64,000 nt of DNA, taken from assembly GCF_030864005.1 (NCBI RefSeq), contig NZ_CP132976.1, forward strand, positions 1,488,001 to 1,552,000, given 5' to 3'. The position numbers and the translations under genes are program-made. This stretch comes from Achromobacter seleniivolatilans. GTDB lineage: Bacteria; Pseudomonadota; Gammaproteobacteria; Burkholderiales; Burkholderiaceae_B. Below are positions 9,128 to 16,698 of the stretch, one piece after another; the first letter of the stretch is position 1; each line of letters begins with the position of its first letter. Below the pieces are notes generated by a model, which did not search any database, was not told the origin of the DNA, and was given only the letters and a program-made list of their open reading frames with translations.

Positions 9128-9598
9128 TCAGCCCCAGCGGAACAGCGGAAACTGCAGCTGCAGCGCCCAAGAGAAGACAGCCACGCCCAGTATCGTCACA
9201 CCCACGGCCAGCGCCGCCGCTGTACGCCAGGTGTGCTGGCGATCGCCCATGGCTGAGATGAAAACCAGCACGAAAGTGGCGGGTACGAGACCGCCAAACT
9301 TGCCGACCAGAATGAAGGCCAGCAGGCCGCCGATGATGCAGCCCCAGCCGCGCCATTCCGGCGGCGGGATTTCTTCGGCATCTTCTTCGGCGGTGATGGG
9401 GGACGCCGCCATCTTGGCGATGATCAAGCCCAACAGCACGAGCAACACGCCGAGAATCGCCGGAAACATTCCCGGCCCCATGCGCGCCAAACTACCTAGG
9501 GTGTACGTGGATGCCTGAGCGATGGCGCCCAACCCCAGCACGATCATCGTGCCCGCTGCCCACGCCTCGCGCCGGACGGCGCTGCGTTTCGATTGCAT
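9128..9598 (-). CDS. tctB: Tripartite tricarboxylate transporter, small subunit TctB
   Basis: A 156-residue protein with four predicted membrane helices and the TctB-family layout: helix, GLGAIAQASTYTLGSLARMGPGMFPAILGVLL, a short acidic loop (EEDAEEIPPPEWRG), then two more helices. It is the small membrane partner of TctA, presumably stabilising the permease. It is the first gene of the tctBA transcript. The usual first gene of such operons, tctC, is absent from the 274 bp upstream. Confidence 0.88.
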   Translation of the reverse strand: MQSKRSAVRREAWAAGTMIVLGLGAIAQASTYTLGSLARMGPGMFPAILGVLLVLLGLIIAKMAASPITAEEDAEEIPPPEWRGWGCIIGGLLAFILVGKFGGLVPATFVLVFISAMGDRQHTWRTAAALAVGVTILGVAVFSWALQLQFPLFRWG

Positions 9599-9872
9599 TG
9601 ATCTTGTCCTCCCGTTGTTGTGCTCTTATCTGACTTGCGTCTGAATAAAAGCTGACATTGCAATGAATGCGGGAGTCTAAAAATCCAAACTTCCGTTCAC
9701 CTTTCAGGCGTAGGACGAATCGGGCTTTGGGCGCTTTTTTATCGCAAAATCACGGGAAATCCCTAAGTTCCGGCAAGCAAAACCGCCGAGTTTGAGTCTT
9801 CTGCAAGGGCCGGCCACACGTGTTTTGCGCATCTATGTCCGGGCAGATGCTCGGCTTGGGCTATCGGCTGCT

Positions 9873-11078
9873 TCAGCGCGTTGCGGGCTGCGGACGAAAA
9901 CGGCTCGCCATCGCAAACAGCACCAAGCAGATAAGCGTCATCAGAATCCAAGCGGGCGTCAGATCCGACAAGTGTTGGCGAATCAGGCCAGCGGCGAAGG
10001 GAAACAACGCCGCAATCAGGTAGCCGATGCCTTGCACAAACGAGGCCAGGCGTCCCGCTTCCAGAGAGGTGCGAGCATGGTCCATTGCCACGATCAGCGA
10101 CAACGGAAACAGTGCGCCGATTCCCAGTCCGGCCAACACCGCTGCTGGCCAAGCCAGCGCGGCAGGCGCAAGAATCCAACCCATGAGGCCAAGCGCTAGC
10201 GCGCCAATGGCCAGGAATAGCGCGATGCGGCGATCCGGCAAACGCCCAATGCACAGTGACACCAGCAGGCCGGCCACGATTTCCGCCGCCGTCACCGCGC
10301 CCAATAGCTGGCCTGCCGCCACGGGCGTCCAGCCCAATGCGGTGTAGTAGGGGGGAAGCCAGGCCAACACCAGCGTGTAGGCGCCAGTCCCCAAACCAAA
10401 GAAGACCGCCAACAGCCATATGCGCGAGCGCGGCGTGGGGACAGGAGCTAATGCCGAGGGCGGGACGGGACTTGGGGTGGCATTTGCGTCGGCAATTGGC
10501 ACGGCTTCCTGGGCCGCGGCGGTGAGCCGCATTACGAGCAGCCAGCCGAGCATTGCAGCGGCTGCGGGCAGCGACCATACCGCCAGCGCTTCCAGCCACG
10601 AGGCCCGTTGCGCCATCAGGGGCGAAGCCACGCTGGCGACCGCTGCGCCGCCCATGATCGCGGTGGAATAAAGACCCATGACGCCGCTGCTTCCTGTCGC
10701 AAAGCGGGTCTTGATGTAGATCGGCAGCAACGCCTGCGCGACCGCGATACCCAAGCCGGCAACAACGCCGGTTGCCAGCATCAGGCCGGTATTCCCAGCC
10801 CACAGCCGGCCTGCGGTGGCGGCGGTAATCAAGGCCAGACCCACAACAACGCCAAGTTCTTCGCCTAGCAGACGGCGCAACGGCGCAACGCTCAAGGCGC
10901 CAAGCCCCATCACAAAAACGGGCAGGGCGGTCAGTAGTCCAGCCACCGTGTCGGACATTCGAGTGGCGGCCAGCACCAGGTCCAGCAAGGGCGGAACGGA
11001 CGCGAGAACTGGGCGCAGATTCAGGCCCACTAGAACGATGACGACGATGCGCCACGTATTGATACGAGAAGAAGACAC
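9873..11078 (-). CDS. CynX/NimT-type MFS transporter
   Basis: A 401-residue twelve-helix MFS protein. The opening (WRIVVIVLVGLNLRPVLASVPPLL) and the long hydrophobic repeats match the CynX/NimT (cyanate and 2-nitroimidazole transporter) subgroup. The start is a GTG at 11078, supported by a GGAG box five bases upstream; the frame has no upstream methionine. It is divergent from a MarR gene, and the region between holds two palindromic operators, so MarR repression with a small organic inducer is likely. Export of a toxic small molecule is the best guess; cyanate import is unproven because no cyanase is nearby. Confidence 0.85.
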   Translation of the reverse strand: MSSSRINTWRIVVIVLVGLNLRPVLASVPPLLDLVLAATRMSDTVAGLLTALPVFVMGLGALSVAPLRRLLGEELGVVVGLALITAATAGRLWAGNTGLMLATGVVAGLGIAVAQALLPIYIKTRFATGSSGVMGLYSTAIMGGAAVASVASPLMAQRASWLEALAVWSLPAAAAMLGWLLVMRLTAAAQEAVPIADANATPSPVPPSALAPVPTPRSRIWLLAVFFGLGTGAYTLVLAWLPPYYTALGWTPVAAGQLLGAVTAAEIVAGLLVSLCIGRLPDRRIALFLAIGALALGLMGWILAPAALAWPAAVLAGLGIGALFPLSLIVAMDHARTSLEAGRLASFVQGIGYLIAALFPFAAGLIRQHLSDLTPAWILMTLICLVLFAMASRFRPQPATR

Positions 11079-11128
11079 GGTTGCTCCAAACCCGAAATTG
11101 CTACGGTTGCGCGCAGGTTTCGGTAAAC

Positions 11129-11146
11129 TATCTTGGCGTCAAGATA
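11129..11146. promoter_or_regulatory. Palindromic operator 1 in the MFS/marR promoter region
   Basis: The 18-base sequence TATCTTGGCGTCAAGATA is an inverted repeat with eight of nine pairs matching. It lies 50 bp from the GTG of the MFS gene and 42 bp from the proposed TTG of the MarR gene. The length and symmetry fit a MarR dimer site. Confidence 0.7.
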
Positions 11147-11155
11147 TGTGGATTG

Positions 11156-11173
11156 TATCTCTACGTCAAGATA
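11156..11173. promoter_or_regulatory. Palindromic operator 2 in the MFS/marR promoter region
   Basis: TATCTCTACGTCAAGATA shares its right half exactly with operator 1 and is palindromic at seven of nine pairs. Its centre is 27 bp from that of operator 1. It sits just upstream of the GGAG box of the MarR gene, consistent with autorepression. Confidence 0.65.
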
Positions 11174-11187
11174 AATGGAGAAAGGCC

Positions 11188-11673
11188 TTGGATAGAGCGA
11201 GTCGCGCGATTGAACAATGGAACCGTGAGCGCCCGGAGCTGGACGTCTCAAGCATGCGCGTGTTGGGACGCCTGGGTGAATGCGCCATGGTCATTACGCG
11301 CGACCGGATCAACCCGTTATTCGCGCAGTTTGGTTTGCAGCCCGGCGAGTTCGATGTGCTGGCCACACTGCGGCGCAGCGGCAAGCCCTACGCCCTGACG
11401 CCAACTGCGCTGTACGAAGACGCCATGATCTCATCGGGCAGCATGACGAACCGGATTGATCGCCTGGAGAAGGCCGGATTGGTAAAGCGGACGCCTAACC
11501 CGGACGACGGCCGCGCCACGCTGGTCATGCTGACCGGCACGGGCTTGAAACTGATCGATGAGGCCGTGGTGGCGCATCTGCGCAATCAGGCGGACGTTCT
11601 GGCGCCGCTGACCGCCGACGAGCAAGAACAATTAAGCGGCCTGCTTGGCAAGCTATTGCAAGCGTACGCCTAG
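11188..11673 (+). CDS. MarR-family transcriptional regulator
   Basis: A winged-helix regulator of about 161 residues. The core is RDRINPLFAQFGLQPGEFDVLATLRRSG, then the DNA-recognition helix region LTPTALYEDAMISSGSMTNRIDRLEKAGLVKR, and the wing NPDDGRATLVMLTGTG. I place the start at the TTG at 11188: a GGAG box lies seven bases upstream, and this puts both palindromic operators outside the coding region. An in-frame ATG at 11146 would place the second operator inside the gene. By position it represses itself and the divergent CynX-like transporter. The inducer is unknown, probably an aromatic or other lipophilic compound as for many family members. Confidence 0.85.
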   Translation: MDRASRAIEQWNRERPELDVSSMRVLGRLGECAMVITRDRINPLFAQFGLQPGEFDVLATLRRSGKPYALTPTALYEDAMISSGSMTNRIDRLEKAGLVKRTPNPDDGRATLVMLTGTGLKLIDEAVVAHLRNQADVLAPLTADEQEQLSGLLGKLLQAYA

Positions 11674-11691
11674 CAGGCCGGCGGGGCAGCG

Positions 11692-12171
11692 CTACAGTCC
11701 GAGATCCGACAGGCCCGGGTGATCGTCCGGGCGGCGTCCCAAAGGCCAACGGAACTTGCGATCAGTCTCTTTGATCGGCATGTCATTGATGCAGGCGTAG
11801 CGGTGGATCATCAGGCCGTCTTCACCGAATTCCCAATTTTCGTTGCCATAAGACCGGAACCAATTGCCCGAATCGTCATGCCATTCATAGGCGTAGCGCA
11901 CAGCAATACGGTTGTCGGTGAACGCCCACAATTCCTTGATCAGCCGGTAGTCCAATTCCTTGGCCCACTTGCGCGCCAGAAAAGCGCGTGCCTCTTCGCG
12001 GTTGTGCACAAATTCGGCCCGGTTGCGCCATTGCGTGTCCACGCTGTAGGCCAGCGCCACCTTGTCCGGGTCGCGGCTGTTCCAGCCGTCCTCGGCCAAG
12101 CGGACCTTCTGCACGGCGCTTTTGTGCGTAAACGGCGGAACAGGCGGGCGGACTTCAGGGCTTGCTGTCAT
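11692..12171 (-). CDS. DUF1348 / NTF2-like protein
   Basis: A 159-residue protein with a single NTF2-like cone fold. The segment [20 protein letters not shown] with [22 protein letters not shown] and the [23 protein letters not shown] motif match the DUF1348 family. No enzymatic residues can be assigned. A GAGG box precedes the ATG at 12171. It lies 36 bp downstream of the TetR gene on the same strand, so it is probably the TetR-controlled partner in a two-gene operon. Such pairs are common, but the function of DUF1348 proteins is not known. Confidence 0.85.
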   Translation of the reverse strand: MTASPEVRPPVPPFTHKSAVQKVRLAEDGWNSRDPDKVALAYSVDTQWRNRAEFVHNREEARAFLARKWAKELDYRLIKELWAFTDNRIAVRYAYEWHDDSGNWFRSYGNENWEFGEDGLMIHRYACINDMPIKETDRKFRWPLGRRPDDHPGLSDLGL

Positions 12172-12207
12172 GGGAGTACCTCGTTGGGTGGAACGTGCAG
12201 GGTTGGA

Positions 12208-12783
12208 TCAAGACTTGCCTAGCAGCGCCGAAGCAGCGCGCTCGGCGCTGTCGGTGATGGTCAGGTCGCCCGTGACCAGGGCAACCGCGATCGCGCCGTC
12301 AATCAGCACCAGCAATTGACGCGCCGTTTCTTCCGGATCGGGCAGGGCAGCCGCTTGCGTCAAGGTCAACACGTGCGCCAGCAGCCGTTCCTTGTGCTGC
12401 CGGGCCACGGCGCGGATCGGATTTTCAGGGTCGCCGATTTCGCCCGCGGCATTGATGAATGCGCAGCCTCTAAAACCTTCGGACGCAAACCATACTCGCA
12501 AGGCGTCAAAGATCGACAGCAGCCGGGCTCGCGGCGTGCGCGCTTGCGTGGTGGCGGCGATGAACCACTGCATCCATCGTTCATCGCGAGCTTGCAAGGC
12601 GGCCGCGACCAGGGCTTCTTTGGTGGGATAGTGCTTGTACAAGCTCTTGCGCGCCACGCCGGAGGTCTTGACGATCAAGTCCATGCCGGTCGCGCTAATG
12701 CCGCCTTGATAGATCAGGTGTTCGGTTGCGCGCAGCAATTTTTCCTGCGTGCTGCTTGAAAGCTCGCTAGCGGTTGAAGTCAT
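12208..12783 (-). CDS. TetR-family transcriptional regulator
   Basis: A 191-residue regulator with an N-terminal TetR helix-turn-helix (about residues 12-58: EKLLRATEHLIYQGGISATGMDLIVKTSGVARKSLYKHYPTKEALVAAAL) and a C-terminal all-helical ligand domain. The ATG at 12783 is chosen because the fold starts soon after it and because an 18-bp inverted repeat lies immediately upstream, which would be coding if the earlier in-frame start at 12825 were used. It most likely autorepresses and controls the DUF1348 gene behind it. Inducer unknown. Confidence 0.88.
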   Translation of the reverse strand: MTSTASELSSSTQEKLLRATEHLIYQGGISATGMDLIVKTSGVARKSLYKHYPTKEALVAAALQARDERWMQWFIAATTQARTPRARLLSIFDALRVWFASEGFRGCAFINAAGEIGDPENPIRAVARQHKERLLAHVLTLTQAAALPDPEETARQLLVLIDGAIAVALVTGDLTITDSAERAASALLGKS

Positions 12784-12794
12784 CTTGTTTTTCG

Positions 12795-12846
12795 GGAGAA
12801 TGATCGTTCTACTTTGGACGCCCAAATGGTAGAACGATCATTCTCC
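12795..12846. promoter_or_regulatory. TetR operator, perfect 18-bp inverted repeat
   Basis: GGAGAATGATCGTTCTAC (12795-12812) is repeated in exact inverted form as GTAGAACGATCATTCTCC (12829-12846), with a 16-bp spacer. Each arm is itself nearly palindromic around GATC, so the region may hold two adjacent TetR dimer sites. It begins 12 bp upstream of the tetR start codon. Confidence 0.8.
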
Positions 12847-13262
12847 AGCGTCAAGCAGGATCGTCCTCAAGGGCTGGCAAAGACCGCCAATAGGGCATCA
12901 GCGCTTAATTCGCTGGCTTTTTCGGTCAACAATGTGTTAACATCTTTTAATTGGCTGCAAAATAATAATAAGAACACTAAGTGCTGAGTAGGTTTTCGCA
13001 CTGAGCAGATTGCATTAAGCGAGTTTTTCTGCAAAAGGCGTAAACGTAGCGGTGTAGATGGAACTACTGCGGTGGTAGCACTGCAGTAGGGCGACAGCGG
13101 TAGTTCCGCTTCGTCATACGCCCAGCGCAGCCAACTCTTTACGGCGTTACCTAGGTTGAATGCTGGCCCCCGCGTGTGTCGCGGCATTCTTGGTACGTCC
13201 GAATCCTGTGGTGTTGTGCTTCGCGCGGGGGGTAGCCATGCGCCCTGCATAGGAGAACGCTC
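12847..13262 (+). promoter_or_regulatory. AT-rich region and structured leader upstream of a 50-codon gene
   Basis: About 415 bp with a markedly AT-rich first third (12900-13030), likely holding the promoter, then a structured stretch. GGAACTACTGC (13060-13070) can pair with GCGGTAGTTCC (13097-13107). Part of the same arm, CTACTGC (13064-13070), can instead pair with GCAGTAG (13083-13089), so two exclusive hairpins are possible. No known riboswitch class was recognised. A minus-strand open frame across this region looks random. Confidence 0.45.
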
Positions 13263-13415
13263 ATGTCGCATCAACTGGTTGCCAAGAAGTGGCGCTTTGA
13301 GATTCCCCCGTTGAACTGGAAGGCGCCTGACGCAGCCAAAGAATCCAAGCTCAACGCGGTGCCCGCGGATTCCGAATCCGCTGAAGACTCTGATACTTCA
13401 CGCTCTACCGCCTGA
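13263..13415 (+). CDS. Small hypothetical protein, 50 residues
   Basis: The frame starts at an ATG preceded by a textbook AGGAG box seven bases upstream and ends at a TGA at 13413-13415, and a strong terminator follows 30 bp later. The product begins MSHQLVAKKWRFEIPPLNW, with aromatic and basic residues in the first twenty, and ends in a disordered-looking acidic and serine-rich tail. It has no transmembrane segment, no signal peptide and no cysteines. I do not recognise a family. The self-contained layout (leader, ribosome binding site, terminator) argues that it is expressed as its own transcript. Confidence 0.65.
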   Translation: MSHQLVAKKWRFEIPPLNWKAPDAAKESKLNAVPADSESAEDSDTSRSTA

Positions 13416-13444
13416 TCCCTTCGCGTACTCCGCGCCTGAACAAG

Positions 13445-13479
13445 CGCCTGTCTTTGTCCCGACAGGCGTTTTTTATTTT
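13445..13479 (+). terminator. Rho-independent terminator of the small gene
   Basis: Stem CGCCTGTC/GACAGGCG (13445-13452 and 13461-13468), 8-base loop, followed by TTTTTTATTTT. A strong intrinsic terminator that separates the 50-codon gene from the spermidine-synthase-like gene. Confidence 0.9.
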
Positions 13480-13604
13480 CCGCGATTTTTTCCGCCTGCT
13501 GCCGCATGCCGCGCAAGCAGCGTTTGGTCTTGCGTGCTCGTAAGCCCAGGTGCATGCACACTGGCCTCAGGGTGCGCTTCTTTTCCTGAAAGTGAGTTCT
13601 TGGT

Positions 13605-14339
13605 ATGCCTGAAAACACGTCAAGCAATCAACAGGTTAGGCCCTTCATCTACGCCACGACGACATCAAGATCGCTGATGTTCTCGCACGCGGAAATCCAG
13701 AGCAGGATGTGGACGGGCGACCCCAACGCCCTCAACCTGGAATACACGCGGATCATGATGGCGTTTTTGCTGTTCAACCCCCAGCCTCGGCGCATCGCGA
13801 TGGTTGGGCTAGGCGGCGGATCGCTGGCCAAGTTCTGCTACCAGCACCTGCCGTCCACCAAAATCGACGTGTTTGAGATCAACCCGCATGTCATTGCCTT
13901 GCGCGACACTTTCCTGGTGCCGCCCGATGATGGCCGCTTTGCCGTGTTGCAAGGCGACGGCGCACAACTGATCCAGCAATATCAGAACGAGTACGACGCG
14001 GTGCTGGTCGACGGATATGACATCAATGGCTTGCCTGGCCAATTGACCACGGAAGCGTTCTACGACCACTGCGTTGAAGCCTTGGCTCCCGACGGCATGA
14101 TGGTGTGCAATTTCCATGCGTCCAACTTTCAGTACGGCGCCTGCCTTGCTCGCATCAAGAAGAGTTTTTCTGGTTCGGTCATTGAAGTTGCTGACACATC
14201 GTGCGCGCACAGCATCGTCTTTGCTTGCAACGGCGACGTGCTCAAGCGCCGCGCCGGCCTGCCCAAGCGCAAGCCTGCGCTGATGAGCATGGATATGTGG
14301 TCGCGCCTGCAACCCACGTACTGGTCGATGTTGATTTAG
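13605..14339 (+). CDS. Spermidine synthase-like methyltransferase-fold protein
   Basis: A 244-residue protein of the polyamine aminopropyltransferase fold. It shows the nucleotide-binding loop [20 protein letters not shown] around residues 64-83, the acidic end of the next strand ([11 protein letters not shown]), and a [26 protein letters not shown] segment where classical SpeE enzymes carry the DxxD substrate pair. The second position of that pair is altered here. A true SpeE would be about 280-300 residues with an N-terminal beta-domain; this one is shorter. It stands alone with no speD or speA nearby. Relatives are often annotated simply as spermidine synthase-like, and the substrate is open. 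Confidence 0.8.
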   Translation: MPENTSSNQQVRPFIYATTTSRSLMFSHAEIQSRMWTGDPNALNLEYTRIMMAFLLFNPQPRRIAMVGLGGGSLAKFCYQHLPSTKIDVFEINPHVIALRDTFLVPPDDGRFAVLQGDGAQLIQQYQNEYDAVLVDGYDINGLPGQLTTEAFYDHCVEALAPDGMMVCNFHASNFQYGACLARIKKSFSGSVIEVADTSCAHSIVFACNGDVLKRRAGLPKRKPALMSMDMWSRLQPTYWSMLI

Positions 14340-14433
14340 TCCATTAGTTCTGATTTATCGCAAGGCGTGTTCGTGTGAGAGGCATAGGCTGATACATATC
14401 GGTCATTGCCTCACATCACAAAGGAACATCGCC

Positions 14434-15213
14434 ATGTCCATTCAAGGAAAAATCGCACTCGTCACAGGCGCAGGCTTGGGCATAGGCCGTGGCATTGCGT
14501 TGCGGCTGGCGCGCGACGGCGCCGATATTTGCCTGGTAGATCTCAAGCCAGACACACTCGGCCCCGTTGCAGAAGAAATCAAGGCGCTGGGGCGCAACGT
14601 CACGACCTTCGTCGCGGATGTGGGCGACCGCCAGCAGGTCTTTGCTGCCGTGGACCATGCCGAAAAAACGCTGGGCGGGCTGGATATTGTTGTGAACAAC
14701 GCGGGCATCGCACAGGTGCAACCGATTTCTGACGTCACGCCAGATGAAATTGATCGCATCATGCGCATCAATGTTCAGGGCACCCTGTGGGGTATTCAGG
14801 CAGGCGCCGAGAAATTCCTGGCGCGCAAGCAGAAGGGCAAGATCATCAATGCTTGCTCGATTGCCGGCCACGAGGGCTTTGCCATGCTGGGGGTATATTC
14901 GGCGTCCAAGTTTGCCGTGCGTGCGCTGACGCAAGCCGCCGCCAAGGAATACGCCAGCCGCGGCATCACCGTCAATGCCTATTGCCCCGGTGTCGTCGGC
15001 ACAGGTATGTGGGTTGAGATCGACGAACGCTTCTCCCAAATCACGGGCGCACCGATTGGTGCCACGTACAAGAAGTTTGTCGAAGGCATCGCGCTTGGCC
15101 GCGCAGAAACGCCAGAAGACGTCGCATCGCTGGTCTCGTACCTGGCAGGTCCGGATTCCGATTACGTTACGGGCCAAGCTATCTTGATCGACGGTGGTAT
15201 GGTCTATCGGTGA
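14434..15213 (+). CDS. budC: Acetoin (diacetyl) reductase / meso-2,3-butanediol dehydrogenase, SDR family
   Basis: A 259-residue short-chain dehydrogenase. The Rossmann motif TGAGLGIG is at residues 11-18, NNAGIA at about 89-94, and the catalytic Ser-Tyr-Lys set appears in [23 protein letters not shown]. The sequence is close to Klebsiella BudC along its whole length, including [29 protein letters not shown] and the C-terminal [16 protein letters not shown]. It interconverts diacetyl, acetoin and 2,3-butanediol with NAD(H). No acetolactate decarboxylase or other bud genes are adjacent, so the role may be catabolic or the substrate may differ. A GGA-containing box precedes the ATG. Confidence 0.85.
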   Translation: MSIQGKIALVTGAGLGIGRGIALRLARDGADICLVDLKPDTLGPVAEEIKALGRNVTTFVADVGDRQQVFAAVDHAEKTLGGLDIVVNNAGIAQVQPISDVTPDEIDRIMRINVQGTLWGIQAGAEKFLARKQKGKIINACSIAGHEGFAMLGVYSASKFAVRALTQAAAKEYASRGITVNAYCPGVVGTGMWVEIDERFSQITGAPIGATYKKFVEGIALGRAETPEDVASLVSYLAGPDSDYVTGQAILIDGGMVYR

Positions 15214-15226
15214 TAGTCAGTACGGC

Positions 15227-15262
15227 AACTGCGGCCCGTCAAGATCTTGGCGGGCCGCAGTT
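15227..15262. terminator. 36-bp near-perfect palindrome between convergent genes
   Basis: Arms AACTGCGGCCCG (15227-15238) and CGGGCCGCAGTT (15251-15262) are exact complements, and the 12 bases between them are themselves palindromic apart from one mismatch (CAAGATCTTG core). It lies between the stops of the dehydrogenase and porin genes and probably acts as a bidirectional terminator, although no long T-tract follows on either strand. Confidence 0.6.
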
Positions 15263-15264
15263 CA

Positions 15265-16284
15265 TCAGAAGAGGTGGCGCATACCTACAATGGTCTGCAA
15301 CACGTGGGTTTCACGCCTGTCCACGCGGTCTAGCAGCGCATACAGATTGGTGCGTTTGGACAAATCGTACTGATAGCCCATCGCCCAGCCCTTGATGTTG
15401 GAACTGGTGGCGCGCTGATAGCTGCCTAGCACCCGACCGCTGCCGCCCACCGGAAAGCTGGCTCCGCCTACGAACGAATTGATGCGCTTGAATCCGGCCG
15501 AAGGCCCGACGTTCGGATTGCGCAGCAGACCATACCCTGCGTGCAGTTTCATCCACTCGAAGTCGTAGACGCCCGCCAGCTGTAAGTTGCTGGCATTCAT
15601 CTTGGCGGGTTCGCTTGAATCTGCATTCAGGCGTTCATAGGTCAGAGCTGCGGAGAGAGGGCCTTTCATGTAGCGCAGGCCCGCCGTCCAGACACGGTCA
15701 TGGTTGGCGGTTTCAAACTGGGTGCTGTCATGCGCTTCAAAGCTGTAGCCCAAGCCGGCCTGCCACCCGTTAAAGGTAGGGGTCGTGTAGATCACGGCGT
15801 TGTTTACCCGCCCCGAGCTGCCGAAGTCGCCGTCGTTGAAGCCGGACGTGACGGATGCGGCCGCGCCGCTCCAGCCAGTACCAAACGGCGATGCCACGCC
15901 ACCCCAACTGTCGCTCAACACTTGCTGGCGGCCCAGGCGAACTTCGCCGAATCCGCCTGCCAGACCCATATACGCCCAACGGCCAAAAATACGGTCAGAA
16001 CCTTGGGCCTGTTTGCCTGTTGTGGGGTGAAATCCGCTTTCCAGGCGGAACACCACGCGGTATCCATCGCCCAAGTCTTCTACGCCTTGCAGGCCCCAGC
16101 GCGACCCGGATTGCACGCCGTCTTTCAAACCCAGGCGCGACTCTCCGCTATTGCGTTCATAGGCCAGCCCCATGTCGATCAGTCCGTACAGCTTGACCGA
16201 GCTGGTTGAAGCGTGCGCGATGCTGCTGCAGGACAGCGCCGCCAAAGCCGCGACCAGCGTGCCGCATTTTTTTGATGTTTTCAT
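15265..16284 (-). CDS. Gram-negative general porin (OmpC-like)
   Basis: A 339-residue outer-membrane beta-barrel of the betaproteobacterial porin family. The start at 16284 gives a clear signal peptide (MKTSKKCGTLVAALAALS, cleavage after SIAHA), followed by the standard opening SSVKLYGLIDMGLAYE and the FRLESGF, GRWAYMGLAG and FGEVRLGRQ motifs. The chain ends in IVGMRHLF with the terminal phenylalanine recognised by the BAM machinery. A GGGGG run lies seven to eight bases before the ATG. Expected to be a trimer with broad, mildly anion-selective diffusion, as for Bordetella relatives. Confidence 0.92.
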   Translation of the reverse strand: MKTSKKCGTLVAALAALSCSSIAHASTSSVKLYGLIDMGLAYERNSGESRLGLKDGVQSGSRWGLQGVEDLGDGYRVVFRLESGFHPTTGKQAQGSDRIFGRWAYMGLAGGFGEVRLGRQQVLSDSWGGVASPFGTGWSGAAASVTSGFNDGDFGSSGRVNNAVIYTTPTFNGWQAGLGYSFEAHDSTQFETANHDRVWTAGLRYMKGPLSAALTYERLNADSSEPAKMNASNLQLAGVYDFEWMKLHAGYGLLRNPNVGPSAGFKRINSFVGGASFPVGGSGRVLGSYQRATSSNIKGWAMGYQYDLSKRTNLYALLDRVDRRETHVLQTIVGMRHLF

Positions 16285-16480
16285 ACGAACCCCCAAGTGT
16301 TGTTGGTGCTGCGTTGGACAAAAGAATCCCCGGCGGCCTGCCTGACGGCGGGTCGAATGGGAAGAGAAGAGAGGCGGGAGGCTAGGGCGCGGACACGTCA
16401 ACACGCGCGTGGGCCGCGTTCACCATACCATGGTCCATGTCTATCCTGCGGACGGCTGATCAAGCTATCCGATAGGGGTG

Positions 16481-16588
16481 ATGGCCCAAGACAGCGAGCA
16501 CGCTGAAAGCACTGAAAACAAGACGAATACGGAAGACATGGCCTCTCCAAAGAAGCGCGGCGGAACAGGGCGCGCAGCAACGGGATGA
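16481..16588 (+). CDS. Possible 35-residue protein
   Basis: A short frame starting MAQDSEHAESTENKTNTED and continuing with a basic stretch (PKKRGG). The amino acid composition is charged and soluble-looking, but the ribosome binding site is poor because an AGGGG run sits only two bases before the ATG. It lies in the 414-bp gap between the divergently transcribed porin gene and the end of the cyclase gene. The rest of that gap shows nothing I can identify apart from the porin promoter, which must lie there. The frame may be chance. Confidence 0.25.
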   Translation: MAQDSEHAESTENKTNTEDMASPKKRGGTGRAATG

Positions 16589-16698
16589 CCCGTGGGTTGC
16601 GGCGGCTCGGCAGCTACATCGAATGAGGCAAATTATGAAGAGCGTCGAGGCAGTGTCCGGCAGGAATCGGACAGAGGGACGCTTTAGCTGATATCAGT

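Noticed and set aside
9763..11055. Minus-strand 430-codon frame overlapping the CynX-like gene in another frame
   Set aside because: Arg/Gly/Ala-rich shadow of the MFS gene without membrane helices.
12867..13274. Minus-strand 135-codon frame across the AT-rich leader
   Set aside because: Composition is irregular, no ribosome binding site, and the opposite strand carries a better supported small gene with a terminator.
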